This document shows, in pieces, positions 21,041 to 31,182 of a stretch of DNA of 64,000 bases. The notes under the pieces were generated by a model. The model was given only the letters and a program-made list of their open reading frames with translations. It made no database searches and was not told the origin of the DNA. The stretch's first letter is position 1. The number at the start of each line of letters is the position of its first letter. The position numbers and the translations under genes were made by a program. Source of the DNA: Dipteris shenzhenensis (taxonomy: Eukaryota > Polypodiophyta > Polypodiopsida > Gleicheniales); assembly GCA_047967505.1 (NCBI GenBank), contig CM106540.1; one strand, written 5' to 3'.

Positions 21041-24000
21041 TGTCATTATTGCAAGAAGCCAGGTCATTATATTGGAGAGTGCAAGAAGCGCATAGCCAAA
21101 GAGAAGAAAAGGGATCCCGGTATGGCTGTGTCAGATGCATCAGTTCCACATTCTCATGATGGAGGAGGTGTTGCAACCAACTTGGTTGAAGAGCACTATG
21201 CCTTTTTGTCTTGCACTTCAGATTTTTCAGTGGGTAGTTCAAATACTACAGCCACTAATGATGATGATCCGTATGCTTTCTTGACTTGCAGTTACGACCC
21301 TTCAAAGAATGAATGCTCTTTTAGTGTTGATGAGACACTACATACTTGGTATTTTGACAGTGGTGCTTCAAAGCACATAACTTCCAAGAAAAGCCTATTT
21401 GTGACTCTGCATTCTTCACCCACCAAGAAGAAGGTAACTTGTGCAAATAATTCTTCTTATTCACTGTGTGGAGTGGGAAATATTATTCTCACATCCACTG
21501 ATGGCACAGATTTCAGAATTTCAGATGTACTCTATGTGCCAGGTATAAAGAAGAATTTGCTTTCAGTGTCCTCGCTCAATAGAGGAGGATTTCAAGTTGT
21601 TTTTTATGATGACAAGTGTGCACTCAGAGACTCAGAGACAAAGAAAATGACTATGCTTTAAGGTTGTCTGGCACTTTGTATCGGGGTTTTTTTCAGCTTG
21701 ATCTATATGAAAAAAGATCCCATCTCGCATTATCAGTTAGCACTCCCACTGCTGCGATGCAGAATGCAGAGTTATGGCATGCCAAGTATGGGCACATGAG
21801 CTATGGCAGCTTAATGACACTTCAGAGGCATGATATGGTTGATGCATTACCTCCTTTGGAGTCGCCTCCTCCTTATGCATGTGAAGGTTGCATTCTTGGC
21901 AAAATGCATAGGCTTCCCTTCAAAAAGGATGATGCAGTAAAAGCTACAAGAAAATTGCAGCTTATTCACAATGATGTCTGTGGTCCCATGAGGACACCTG
22001 TTTTTGGGGGTTATCTCTATTTTGTTACATTCATAGATGACTTTACCAACTACACTTGGGTCTATGGTCTCAAGGCAAGTGTTTATGCATTTCAAACACT
22101 TTGTGGCTATGGTTGAGAATGAGACAGGACTCAAGGTGCAGATGCTTCGCACAGATCAAGGGGGGGAGTATATGTTTCATGAATTTGAGACATTTCTGAA
22201 AGAAAAAGGCATTATGCATCAACTTACAGTGAGGCTTACACCTCAACAGAATGGCAAAGCTGAGCAGAAGAATCGCACCGCCATGGAGATGGATAGATGC
22301 ATGCTCACAAGTAAGAAGTTGCCTCACCTCATGTGTGCCAACTATATTTTAAATCGAGCTCCTACAAAGGCTTTGAAGACAATCACTCCCTATGAGGCAT
22401 GGCATGGGAGAAAGCCTTCAGTGGACCACTTCAGAGTTTTTGGTTGTGTTGCATATGCTCACGTGCCTGTGGAGTTCAGACACAAGTTGTCAGATAAGGC
22501 ACTCAAATGCATTTTTGTGGGATATAGTTCACAAAGCAAAAGATATCGTCTCTACAATCCTGCTACACGCAAGATTTTTGTTAGTAGAGATGTTATATTC
22601 TATGAAAATTCTGCACATACACATGCTGAATTTCCGATTTTGGCCTCTTCAGATGATGTGTTTGAGGGGATGCTTCCTATAGCATTTGGTTCCCCCGCTG
22701 AAACTCAAAATTTACAGCAACCTCCACCAGCTCCACGAGTACAGATTCAGCCCCCAGCTGAATTGGTACAACCTCAGGGTCTGGATGAAGTTGTCAGGCA
22801 AGAAATTCAAGAGATACCCGCAGCTAAAACAGTCCCGCATTGGTTGCTTCAGACTCTCAGGGAGAGTAGGCTTGAAACTCCATTGCCTGGCAGAACTCGT
22901 AGTGCAGTGAGGCACATCGAGGGAGCTCATTCAGTTGAATCAGCTTATGCAGGTACTCTTCTTGATGAGGAGGAGCCTAAGACATTTGAAGAAGCAAAGG
23001 ATAATGTGCATTGGATGAATGCCATGCACGATGAGTTGCAGTCCATTCATAAAAATCAAACTTGGGATGTTGTGGATTTGCCACCAGGTAAGAATGCCAT
23101 AGGTACACGGTGGGTTTTCAAAGTCAAAAGAAAGCCAAATGGGTCCATTGATCGGTACAAGGCAAGGCTGGTTACAAAAGGATATGCTCAAAAAAAGGGC
23201 ATAGATCATGAGGAGACTTTTGCTCCTACATCTAGGATGACCACCATCAGGTCAATTATAGCAACGGCTGCAAATTTTGAATGGAATGTTCATCAGTTGG
23301 ACATTAAAACAGCTTTCCTTAATGGAGACTTGTTGGAAGAGGTTTATGTCAAACAACCTCCGGGCTTACGCACATCAAGTATGCAAGCTGAATAAAGCTT
23401 TGTATGGGCTGAAACAAGCCCCACGTGCATGGTATGCCAAAATTGATGCCTTTCTAACCAGCAAGGGGCTGCACAATAGTCCAACTGAGAGCACCCTCTA
23501 CATCAAGAAGGATGGGGGGGACATTTTTAGACGACATGCTGCTCACTGGATCAAACGAGGAAGTAATTGCAGATTTCAAAGCCCAATTGAAAGCTACATT
23601 TGATATGTCAAACTTGGGCTTGTTACATTTCGTTTTGGGGATCCAGTTTATTCAAGAGAAATGTGGCATTGTTATGTCTCAATCCAAGTATGTTCAAAAG
23701 CTCTTGGACAGATTCAACATGCATGATTGCAAGCCTATGTCCACTCCCATGGAGCCGGGGCTGAAGCTTACAATGCATGATGCGGGTGAATCAATTGATG
23801 TCACACTCTATAGTCAGGCTGTTGGATGCCTCATTTTATCTCTGCAATACACGACCTGATATTCAATTTTCAGTTTCTCACGTGAGCAGGTATATGCACA
23901 GCCCAAAGATTATGCATTGGCAGGCTGTAAAACGCATCTTCCGTTTCTTGCAAGGTACAAAGTCTTTTGGCTTGATGTTTCCCAGGGGGGCTGACTTGCA

Positions 24001-24364
24001 GATGCATGCTTGCAGTGACTCAGATTGGGCTGGAGACTATGATACTAGGCAGTCCACCAGTGGGAATTGTTTCTTTCTAGGACATGCTTGCATTTCTTGG
24101 TTGAGCAAGAAATAGTCTACAGTGGCTACCTCCTCATGTGAAGCTGAGTACAGGGCAGCTTTCACAGCAGCAGTTGAATGTGTTTGGCTGCGTCGTTTGT
24201 TTGCTGATCTTCATCTTTCATTGGAGCGTTCTTCTCCGATTCTCACTGATAGTCAGAGTGCTATAGCAGTGGCAAAGAATCCTGTGTTTCATGCTCGCAC
24301 GAGCACATTGAGGTTCACTATCACTATGTCAGAGAGAAGTTGCATGCAGGAGAGATCAGTATGA
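20900..24364 (+). pseudogene. Copia C gag-pol remnant
   Basis: A recognisable copia polyprotein broken by about five frameshifts and an in-frame TAG at 24,113. In order: CCHC knuckle CHYCKKPGHYIGEC (about 21,041-21,082); protease WYFDSGASKHIT (about 21,346); integrase zinc segment YGHMSYGSL (about 21,786) and CEGCILGKMHRLPF; core LRTDQGGEYM (about 22,150) and QQNGKAEQKNRT; reverse transcriptase WVFKVKRKPNGSIDRYKARL (about 23,110) and QLDIKTAFLNGD (about 23,296). The YVDD box is damaged by a small deletion that leaves FLDDM near 23,525. RNase H has SDSDWAGDYDTR and ATSSCEAEYRAAF. No product is expected. Confidence 0.9.
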
Positions 24365-24446
24365 TCTATGTGTCAACACATTGACAATGTTGCAGACATC
24401 TTCACCAAAGCACTTCCATGTGAAAAGTTTGAGACATTTCGCAGTG

Positions 24447-24595
24447 CCCCCCTAACCACAGTTAGTTCACTAACTACAGTTGGTGAAGGACAAGGTTTTG
24501 TCACTTAGACAAAACCTATCCCGCTTCTTGTATTACTCACTTCATCTATTGCAAGCACAGCGTTCAGCTCTTCAGCTCTCTCTCTTTTTCTAACG
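24447..24595 (+). repeat. 3' LTR of copia C, lacking its first 85 bp
   Basis: Matches 20,017-20,165 of the 5' LTR. The RNase H sequence joins the LTR interior directly, so the polypurine tract and LTR start are deleted. The terminal CA is mutated to CG. Confidence 0.9.
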
Positions 24596-25380
24596 GTAAT
24601 GATGAGTCAATCCAAGTACATTGGACAGCTCTTAGACCGCTTCCAATTTGAAGATTGCAAGCCAGTTTCTACACCATTAGTGCCTGGCTTTCGTTTCTCC
24701 TCCGAGGATGGGAGTGCACCCTTTGATGCTACCCTTTATCAACAGGCTTTGGGCTGCCTTATTTATTTATGTCATACATGGCCTGATCTTCAATATGTCA
24801 TCTCCCAGTTGAGCAGGTATGTGTACATGCCTAGTACACAGCATTGGCAAGTAGTGAAGTGGAACTTCCGTTACTTGAAGGCCACACAAAGTTTGGAACT
24901 GTTCTATGGTGACGAGTGTCCTCTGGTCTTGCATGCTTTCACGAACAGTGACTGGGCAAGTAGAATGTCCCACACTGGCAATTGTTTCATGCTTGCATCT
25001 TCATGCATTTCATGACTCAGCAAGAAGCTACAGTTGCTACTTCCAGTTGTGAAGCTGAATACAGGGCAGCCTTCACAACTACAATTGAGTGTGTCTGGCT
25101 CCGTAAGCTACTCACATATCTTGACATCACCCAACCAGCTTCTACTACCATCTACACTGACAACCAAAGTGTTTTGGCTAATGCGAGAAATCCAGTGTTT
25201 CAAGTGCGCACAAAGCACATTGAGGTTCATTATAATTGTTCGAGAGCGAGTGTCAGCTAGAGACATACAGTTGTTATATGTTCCAACGGAGGACTTAGCA
25301 GATCTCTTCACGAAGGCTCTACCACAGTCCAAGTTTGAGGCTTTTCGACATGCCTTACAGTTGGCACCATTTGTTACGTA
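24596..25380 (+). pseudogene. Copia B, 3' part (reverse transcriptase end and RNase H)
   Basis: Directly continues the reverse transcriptase broken at 19,931. The target duplication GTAAT (24,596-24,600) is followed by MSQSKYIGQLLDRF, then CKPVSTPL, GCLIYLCHTWPDLQYVIS, and the RNase H motifs ([22 protein letters not shown]) in shifted frames. It ends DLFTKALPQSKFE and a stop near 25,380. The matching 3' LTR was not identified. Confidence 0.85.
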
Positions 25381-25439
25381 ATTTTGATCTCACTGTACTG
25401 TCATAGGTTGCTATATCCATCTTGGACGAATATGTGCAA

Positions 25440-25841
25440 CCGTGATATAGTTTCCAAGTATACCTGAGATGTATCCGGGGCGTTTGTTAGCAATTAGCCC
25501 TGGTATGGCCTTGTAGGCTAGTCTTCGGACTCAGTCAACCTTTAGGTTGACTTAATTGGTCAATCATATGGTTGACTTCGGGGCCATATAGGCCACCCCT
25601 TTGTCCTTTCTCATTATCCATTTGCAAGTACTTCGTGTTCCTTCAGCTTGTTGTTTGCTCCCTTGCACTCCACTCCCGTTCCATTGCTTCCCACACCCAA
25701 CAGTGGCAACCCCATGCTGCCCACATGGCAGTCAAAGTGCTGCCCATGTGGCAGCCACATCAGTCCTTGGTTCAGCGCCCCCCCGAGGCTCTCCTCGTAT
25801 GGGGGCTTACAGATGGGGAGGTGAGCACACCATTTCCAACA
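25440..25841 (-). repeat. LTR-like segment in inverted orientation, inner end uncertain
   Basis: On the minus strand it begins TGTTGGAAATGG at 25,841 and continues CTCACCTCCCCATCTGTAAG then CCCCCATACGAGGAGAGCC, closely matching the segment at 52,732 on the plus strand. It may be a solo LTR in opposite orientation to copia B. A palindrome cluster lies at 25,505-25,595 inside it. Confidence 0.5.
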
Positions 25842-26439
25842 GTTCAAACTGGTTGGGGCAGTTCAGCAGTGTTTTTCTGCAGTTGGATACCCTTTGAAGG
25901 AGTCGTGCAGTCACATTTGCTTTCCATGGACTATTGTTTTAGTCAAGACTTTTGCAGTCGTTGCATGTGTTGTGCAACTCTTTTCTGCACAGATTGTTGG
26001 GCCTACCTTGCCCTCTCTCTAGCACCTTCACCTTGTTTGCAAGTCATCACATTTGCGGCATTGTGCAGGGTGTTCACCTTATGTGTTCAGAATCAAACGT
26101 GTTGATAGCCAAGAACTTGTGGAACATTATTGCAAGTAGTGAGGTGAGCCCTCTGTCACATGCATCTTCTGCAATTGCATCCGCCACGAGTGGTGGCAAT
26201 GTTGTTAGCCCTTCATCATGTACCTCTGGGGCTGCCATGTGTGTGCCACTATTTAGATTATCATTGCTTACAATAATAAATATTTTAAAAAGGACAAATT
26301 AATAATTTCAAAAAACTACCAGATAGGCTATTCAAGTTTACTCCATTTTGTTTTATGGTCGATGTTGCATATTGTCAAAACTTCAACAAGGTTATAAAGC
26401 AAAATTCCCAGTGTTCTAAAATTTGTTTTATATGTCAAG

Positions 26440-26880
26440 ATAATCCATAAACATGGCTAAATTCATCCTCTAAAACACAACAATTAGTGCAGTTTCAATC
26501 TCTTGATAGTCACTCATAGGTTGAAACCATAAACTCCATCACGCATAGCAAGGACTAGCTACTCTGACATCCCCACTGACGTCATCAACGCGCAACAGTG
26601 GGTGTAGACCATAGTATAAACATATGCTTTCACACACAAAGAATCCACACACCCACACATACTTGAGCATCCATTTATACAAAGGTCTTCCTACTGAGTT
26701 TTCGTCAACACTCCGGAGGTGAAGGACAGACTCAGCCATGACAAAGGCTAGCACTAAAGAAGAAGGCTAATCAAAAAGTAGTCCACAATCTCTTCATTCA
26801 AGCTACAACTACTTGCAAAGACTATACGATTTTATTTTGGTCTCTCCAAGCAAAAAAATGCTTAGACCATCATCTAGTTT
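26440..26880. repeat. Dispersed repeat family R1, copy 3
   Basis: Shares AACACAACAATTAGTGCAGT, CCATAAACTCCATCACGCAT, CATATGCT and ACAAAGGCTAGCACTAAAGA with copy 1 at 15.1 kb in the same order, at about the same length. Confidence 0.75.
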
Positions 26881-26939
26881 TTAGAGCAATGCACCACTAG
26901 GTTTTACAGAGCGGGACCAGGGGGCCTTTTGCAGGTGAA

Positions 26940-27900
26940 GTCGAAGAGGGATTCGGAGGAGCTGGCAGCCTTGGAGGACTTAGAGTGGTAGAGGATCACC
27001 ATTGTTGGCCGGTTGGGGAGAGGGTGGTATATCGATCAACCACAGTCTTAGCCAATCCAGAGGGAGTGGTTTGGCATCTATGGCAGTGGGAGGGCAAGCG
27101 TCTTAAGGATATCCAATGGGATCCAAGAGAGTGGTTCTGGCCAATTCGGATGGGACAGAGGAGATGCCCTTCTTTTCTTACACGACCTGCATCGGCAAAC
27201 ACATTTAGTTGGAGGCAACAGCATGGACCTCCTCAAGGAAGCACATTGGCTAGAGAAGGACGTTCCCAGGGAGGTGGTCAATCGCTTCTAGCCATTGCTA
27301 TGGTCAAGTATGAAAGCACGGAAGATATCTTACTTCTTCTCGATGGTGGCTCATGGGGGCCTACCCATTGGTCCCTGGCTGGAGTGGAGACGATCCCACA
27401 TTGCTTATGGAGCTATCATGTGGCACACAGCATTTGGACAACCGCTTTCCGAATTGTGGCCAGGACGCAGAGGATGCGGAGGGATTTCAATGGGGGATGG
27501 TGGATATGCTCACAGAGGGACGCAATGCTTTCTCTATTAATCTTGTCTCACCAGCTTACAACATCCATGGTGAACAAGTCTTCCAAATTGAGCTCCTCGA
27601 TGCCGTACTGCCGTCCCACAGCTTGCGCCGGAGGATAGTGTATGGGAGACACTGTCCAACATCACTTCGTGGAACATCTGGGTCTCCCGTTGCAACCAAG
27701 TAAGTGGGAGGGCAACAAGTTCCAGTGACGACTACATTGGTAGCCATATGGCAAGACAATATTTTCACACTGCACGCCAGTTGGGAGCGTGGCGTTCCAG
27801 GCTCATGAGAGACCGCCCAACGGCGAAAACGTTTCTACAAGGCTTGGCTTGCAGGCATATTCTAAACATTCTCCACAGGAGCATAGGCCACCTTCCTAGT
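26940..27900 (+). pseudogene. 5'-truncated LINE-1-type element, ORF2 C-terminal remnant
   Basis: The frame from 26,985 reads WHLWQWEGKRLKDIQWDPRE and WFWP, then frames shift to give KISYFF, GGLPIGPWL and HCLWSYH. The LINE-1 of this window has WRLWLWEGQALSELEWDPGE and WWWP, then KISYFLWLLTHKGLPVGSWL and HCLWSC at 41,190-41,580. It is a dead 3' fragment of the same LINE family, probably 5'-truncated at insertion. No target duplication found. Confidence 0.8.
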
Positions 27901-28089
27901 TAGCCCTTGTTCCGGACAATCCCAAGGCAATGAGCTAGGATTGCTGGCAGGCTGGATTTGGACAGCTAGGTCCTTTCTTTGTATTTACCATCATCAGCCC
28001 TTATGAGGTCTTTTCAAGCTTTATTAGAAAGTTCTTTTCTTTTGCAAAGATAGAAAGAATTTATCGCAATATCATCAGGCCGCAACATG

Positions 28090-28262
28090 AACGAAAAGTT
28101 GAAATTTCCATGTCCGCTAATATAGCGGAAGCATATATCCAGATAAATCCAACAACATGCCCAAACTCGTTTTCTAAAAACACAACACATAGTGCAGTTT
28201 CCATCTCATGATAGTCACTCATAAGATTGAAACCATAACTCCCTCACGTTTAGCACAGACTA
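28090..28262. repeat. Dispersed repeat family R1, copy 4 (partial)
   Basis: Shares CATGTCCGCTAATAT, AACACAACACATAGTGCAGT and GATAGTCACTCATAAG words with the copy at 15.6 kb and the one at 26.4 kb. It is truncated on the right. Confidence 0.7.
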
Positions 28263-28580
28263 GCTACTTGTGTTTTATATTTGTTTTATAGTATAAAATA
28301 GTATGCATATTGTCAAATATGCTTTAACATGTCATTAAACAAAATTCGAAATGTTCAAATAAGGCATTTTTAAAATCAATTACTTCAAGAGTGCATCTTC
28401 TCCTTTTCAAATAATAAGATGTAGTCAGCCTTTCAAAACCATTTACACTTTTTGAAACAAACTGAAATAGATGCTCTACTGAAAACATGTGCTAAAGGGC
28501 AAAATGCATATCAATGTAACGCATTGAAAAGAGGAAAATTGCAATGTAAACTTATGGGGAAAGTGGACAACAACGCTTAC

Positions 28581-28659
28581 TCAAATGCAAAAGAACATCT
28601 TTGGCTTCCAATATGTTGGACTTTCGATGCTTTGCAAGCTTACAAGCAAATGTTGTGAC
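28581..28659 (-). CDS. TAF12: TAF12 histone-fold exon isolated between giant introns
   Basis: 79 bp encoding 26 residues plus one base: [20 protein letters not shown] then DVLLHL, the central and C-terminal helices of the histone fold. The acceptor ends GGGACAG and the donor is GTAAGC. The nearest exons are about 34.9 kb upstream and 15.1 kb downstream. On the gene strand a (GA)n tract of about 38 bp lies roughly 23 bases upstream of the acceptor, and the usual pyrimidine tract is weak. Confidence 0.94.
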
Positions 28660-28679
28660 CTGTCCCACAATATTTCATT

Positions 28680-28682
<3 letters not shown>

Positions 28683-28720
<38 letters not shown>
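28683..28720. repeat. (TC)19 microsatellite near a TAF12 acceptor
   Basis: 38 bp of TC on the plus strand, (GA)n on the gene strand, ending about 23 bases from the acceptor of the TAF12 exon at 28,581-28,659. Confidence 0.97.
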
Positions 28721-28724
<4 letters not shown>

Positions 28725-28837
28725 GTACACGTGCACACAAAAAATCCAAAAGCAAAGTTAGGGCTAAACTTTAAATGCAAGACCTACAGATCCTAGATGA
28801 AGAAAAAGTGATAGAGAAAACACTAGCTGCGAGACAT

Positions 28838-29262
28838 GCATGTCCAAATAGGTTGAAAGTTTGATTAAATCTGAGACTTCTAGCCTACATTTGAGCCTTG
28901 GGAGTCTAGGTCAACCCTTGAATTTGACTTTTAAAATTGTAATGAAGGGGGAAAAAGGGGCACCTTAGAGGACCCTTAGAGGCCTCTTAGGTGGAAAATG
29001 TGGAGGGACTATATAAGTCCCCATCCACCCCTATTTGTACACTTTTGATGTGACATCTAATCCTATGTACTCCCTTCTCCTCCCTCCTACGTGTTGTATA
29101 CACTCTCTCTCCCAATCTCTCTATCTCTCTCTCTCTCTTTCCTTCTCAATCTCTCCCAACCTCTCTCTTCCTCTCCCTCTTCCCCCTTTCCACACTTCTC
29201 TCTCCTTCTCCCACTTCCTCTCTCTCCCTCCTCCAATCTGCCCCCTTGTCTCCTACATTGCA
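28838..29262 (+). repeat. LTR with TATA box and tRNA-Met primer-binding site (start uncertain)
   Basis: A TATATAA box at 29,010-29,016 is followed by pyrimidine-rich sequence and an end at TTGCA (29,262). TTGGTATCAGAGC, the initiator tRNA-Met primer-binding site, follows immediately (29,263-29,275). It probably belongs with the gypsy gag-protease remnant downstream at 31.2-32.5 kb. The left end near TGTCCAAATAGG is a guess. Confidence 0.6.
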
Positions 29263-29939
29263 TTGGTATCAGAGCTCCAACTCTGGCCACAGACGGCACG
29301 CAGTAGGAGCTACGCCAACAATGCAACGTAGCTGCAGCATCTACTAACAAACAAACCAAAGGGATAGGCAGCTCAGTTGTCCCTTATGCTCCGCGCTCCA
29401 CTTGTACAACGCCCTATCACAAGACACCAGCCTCTCCTTCAACCGAATGAAGCATTGCTAGCAGGAGCTTTCACAAGCATACCCATCAACAAATCTTCAT
29501 CTGTAACAGCCTCAAGGCTGTAAGCTTTGCAAAACTAGCGACGAACAAAGCTATCAACGAGCTATGCAACAGTGTGCCGGGCGACCAACATAGCCCCTTC
29601 TAGAGCTGTCCAACCACAGCACCTGCTCCCCTCCGTCGGAATCCCACGCCCAATGTGACGAATAGGCCCAACTTGCTAACCAGATGACCTTAGTCACATC
29701 CCAAATTCGCCAACGCCACCTGCTCCGTCGCTTCATTGAGCCTCGCATCACCCATCACCGTTGCTCATTCGTTGAGCCACACTATGCCCCGCGTTGCCAT
29801 CCGCCGTCGCCGTGAGCCCGTCATCATCGAGCCCGTCAACGTCGTGAGCCAATCCCTGCCATCCGTCGATTTTTGACACCGCTGTGCAATCACCGCCTCA
29901 GCCTAACAGACCTTAGAATTAGCACTTAATTAATTGTTA

Positions 29940-30050
29940 AGTTAGATTAGCTTGGGTTAGGTTAGTGGTTAGGGTGTGGTTTAGGTTTGGGTTAGTGGGT
30001 TAGGTTAGGTTAGGTTAGGTTAGGTTAGTTGGTCAGTTAGGTTAACCTTA
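29940..30050. repeat. (GGTTA)n pentamer-rich tract
   Basis: Imperfect then perfect GGTTA repeats, the perfect core lying near 30,000-30,030, in a retroelement leader region. The pentamer TTAGG differs from the usual plant telomere heptamer TTTAGGG. Confidence 0.85.
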
Positions 30051-30399
30051 CTTGTTGGACTAAGTCAATGTACTAACTGTCATAGAGGTCTTAGGTTAGT
30101 GTTGTCCTAACAGTCCTAGGTGATGTAGGGAACCCCACACACACACACACGAAAAAAAAAAAGAAAAAAAAATCCAACCTCTTTTAGGACCCCTGTTTGG
30201 AGTCATTTCGACACCATTTTTGAAGCCTCATTGATTGTCCTCTCGAGCTTCGTCATCGGACTTTTTAGTGGTTCTACACACTATATCAAGTACTCATTAC
30301 AGCTGGGTTTTGTTGTCTACTTCTCTGAGTCCATTTCATTTCCTTGCCTGCATTCGAGCTTCCCTCTCCCCCCCCCCCCCCACTAGCCCCTCCGCTCAA

Positions 30400-30620
30400 C
30401 CTCTCTTTCTCTCCGTCCGTACCTCCGTACAGCCTCTCTCGTAGCTCTACGTCCGTACAACCCCATGCGCCCGTCCGTACCTCAGTCCACACAGCCCGTC
30501 TGTACCTCCGTACCACAACAATACCTTCATCCTTCGTCGTATGTACCACAGCTCGGAGTCGTACCTCCATACCTCCCCCTATCAACACCTCTCCATACCT
30601 CCCGTCCGTACCTAGTACCT
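30400..30620. repeat. CCGTACCTC-rich tract
   Basis: The words CCGTAC and TACCTCC recur about eight or more times at irregular spacing in pyrimidine-rich sequence. No coding function is supported. Confidence 0.6.
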
Positions 30621-30884
30621 CGAGTTGGGCTAAACTCCCAACCCAACCCAAGGGTTAGGTTAAGCCAGGGGGTTCAACATACAACCAATTATAGACTCGC
30701 CTACCCTCTCCTCCAAGTTCCCCCAACTCCCTCAACTCCTTCAACATCCATCAAGACGAGCCATCTCTTTTGGGCCAACTCGTTGGTATGCATCCAGTTA
30801 GTGCTCATTTCACCGCACCAACAAATATACCCAGAGCTGGTTTTGGTTTATATGGCAGCCCACACCCCGAGGAGAGAGATACCT

Positions 30885-31125
30885 TTGTAAGACTAGAATA
30901 AGTCCAATCATACAAATTTAGATTTTTTATTGTTCTAAAGACCAAAAATCTACACAGAAAATAAAAGGGAAAATGAAAGAGAAGAAAAAAGAGTTAAACA
31001 AAAACTTTTATGAAAAACAAAAGGAAGACATACTTAGCAAGCAAAGCAACACTTATGTCGTCATCAGTGCCCAAGCATAAGCAGCTATACTAGGTTTTTA
31101 AAGACCCGCGGAGTTTCTAAAGACC
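30885..31125. repeat. Dispersed repeat family R2, copy 1
   Basis: Begins TAAGACTAGAATAAGTCCAA and ends with AAAGACCCGCGGAGT. It shares ACATACTTAGCAAGCAAAGC and AACACTTATGTCGTCATCA with the copy at 62.3 kb. A short partial copy (TAAGACTAGAATATATCCAA) occurs near 14,450. Confidence 0.8.
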
Positions 31126-31182
31126 CCTAGGAGAGAGGCCAGAGAGACCCAGCCAGGGGTTCATGCACCTATCGCTCAACCA

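Larger units (their letters stand above)
19932..24595 (+). mobile_element. Copia C, nested inside copia B
   Basis: Inserted into the reverse transcriptase gene of copia B. Flanks are the 5-bp target duplication GTAAT (19,927-19,931 and 24,596-24,600). The 5' LTR is 19,932-20,165 (234 bp, TGTTAG...CTAACA), with the tRNA-Met primer-binding site TGGTATCAGAGCA at 20,168-20,180. The 3' LTR is truncated to 149 bp (24,447-24,595) and ends CTAACG. LTRs differ at about 10 of 149 positions, mostly transitions, so this is an older insertion than copia A or D. The 5' leader and N-terminal gag are missing, replaced by a triplicated chimeric segment. Confidence 0.93.
13483..28580 (-). other. TAF12: TAF12 15.1-kb intron
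   Basis: Bounded by a GTAAGC donor and a GACAG acceptor on the minus strand. It contains LINE fragments, a four-copy dispersed repeat, copia B with nested copia C, an inverted LTR and a LINE 3' fragment, all annotated separately. Confidence 0.9.

Noticed and set aside
25572-26105. 177-codon plus-strand frame
   Set aside because: No recognisable domain, and it overlaps the inverted LTR-like segment in the antisense direction.
28452-28658. Plus-strand 68-codon frame
   Set aside because: Antisense shadow of the TAF12 exon at 28,581-28,659.
29995-30050. Telomere or interstitial telomere
   Set aside because: Short, pentameric, and not the plant heptamer; more likely slippage in a repeat-prone leader.
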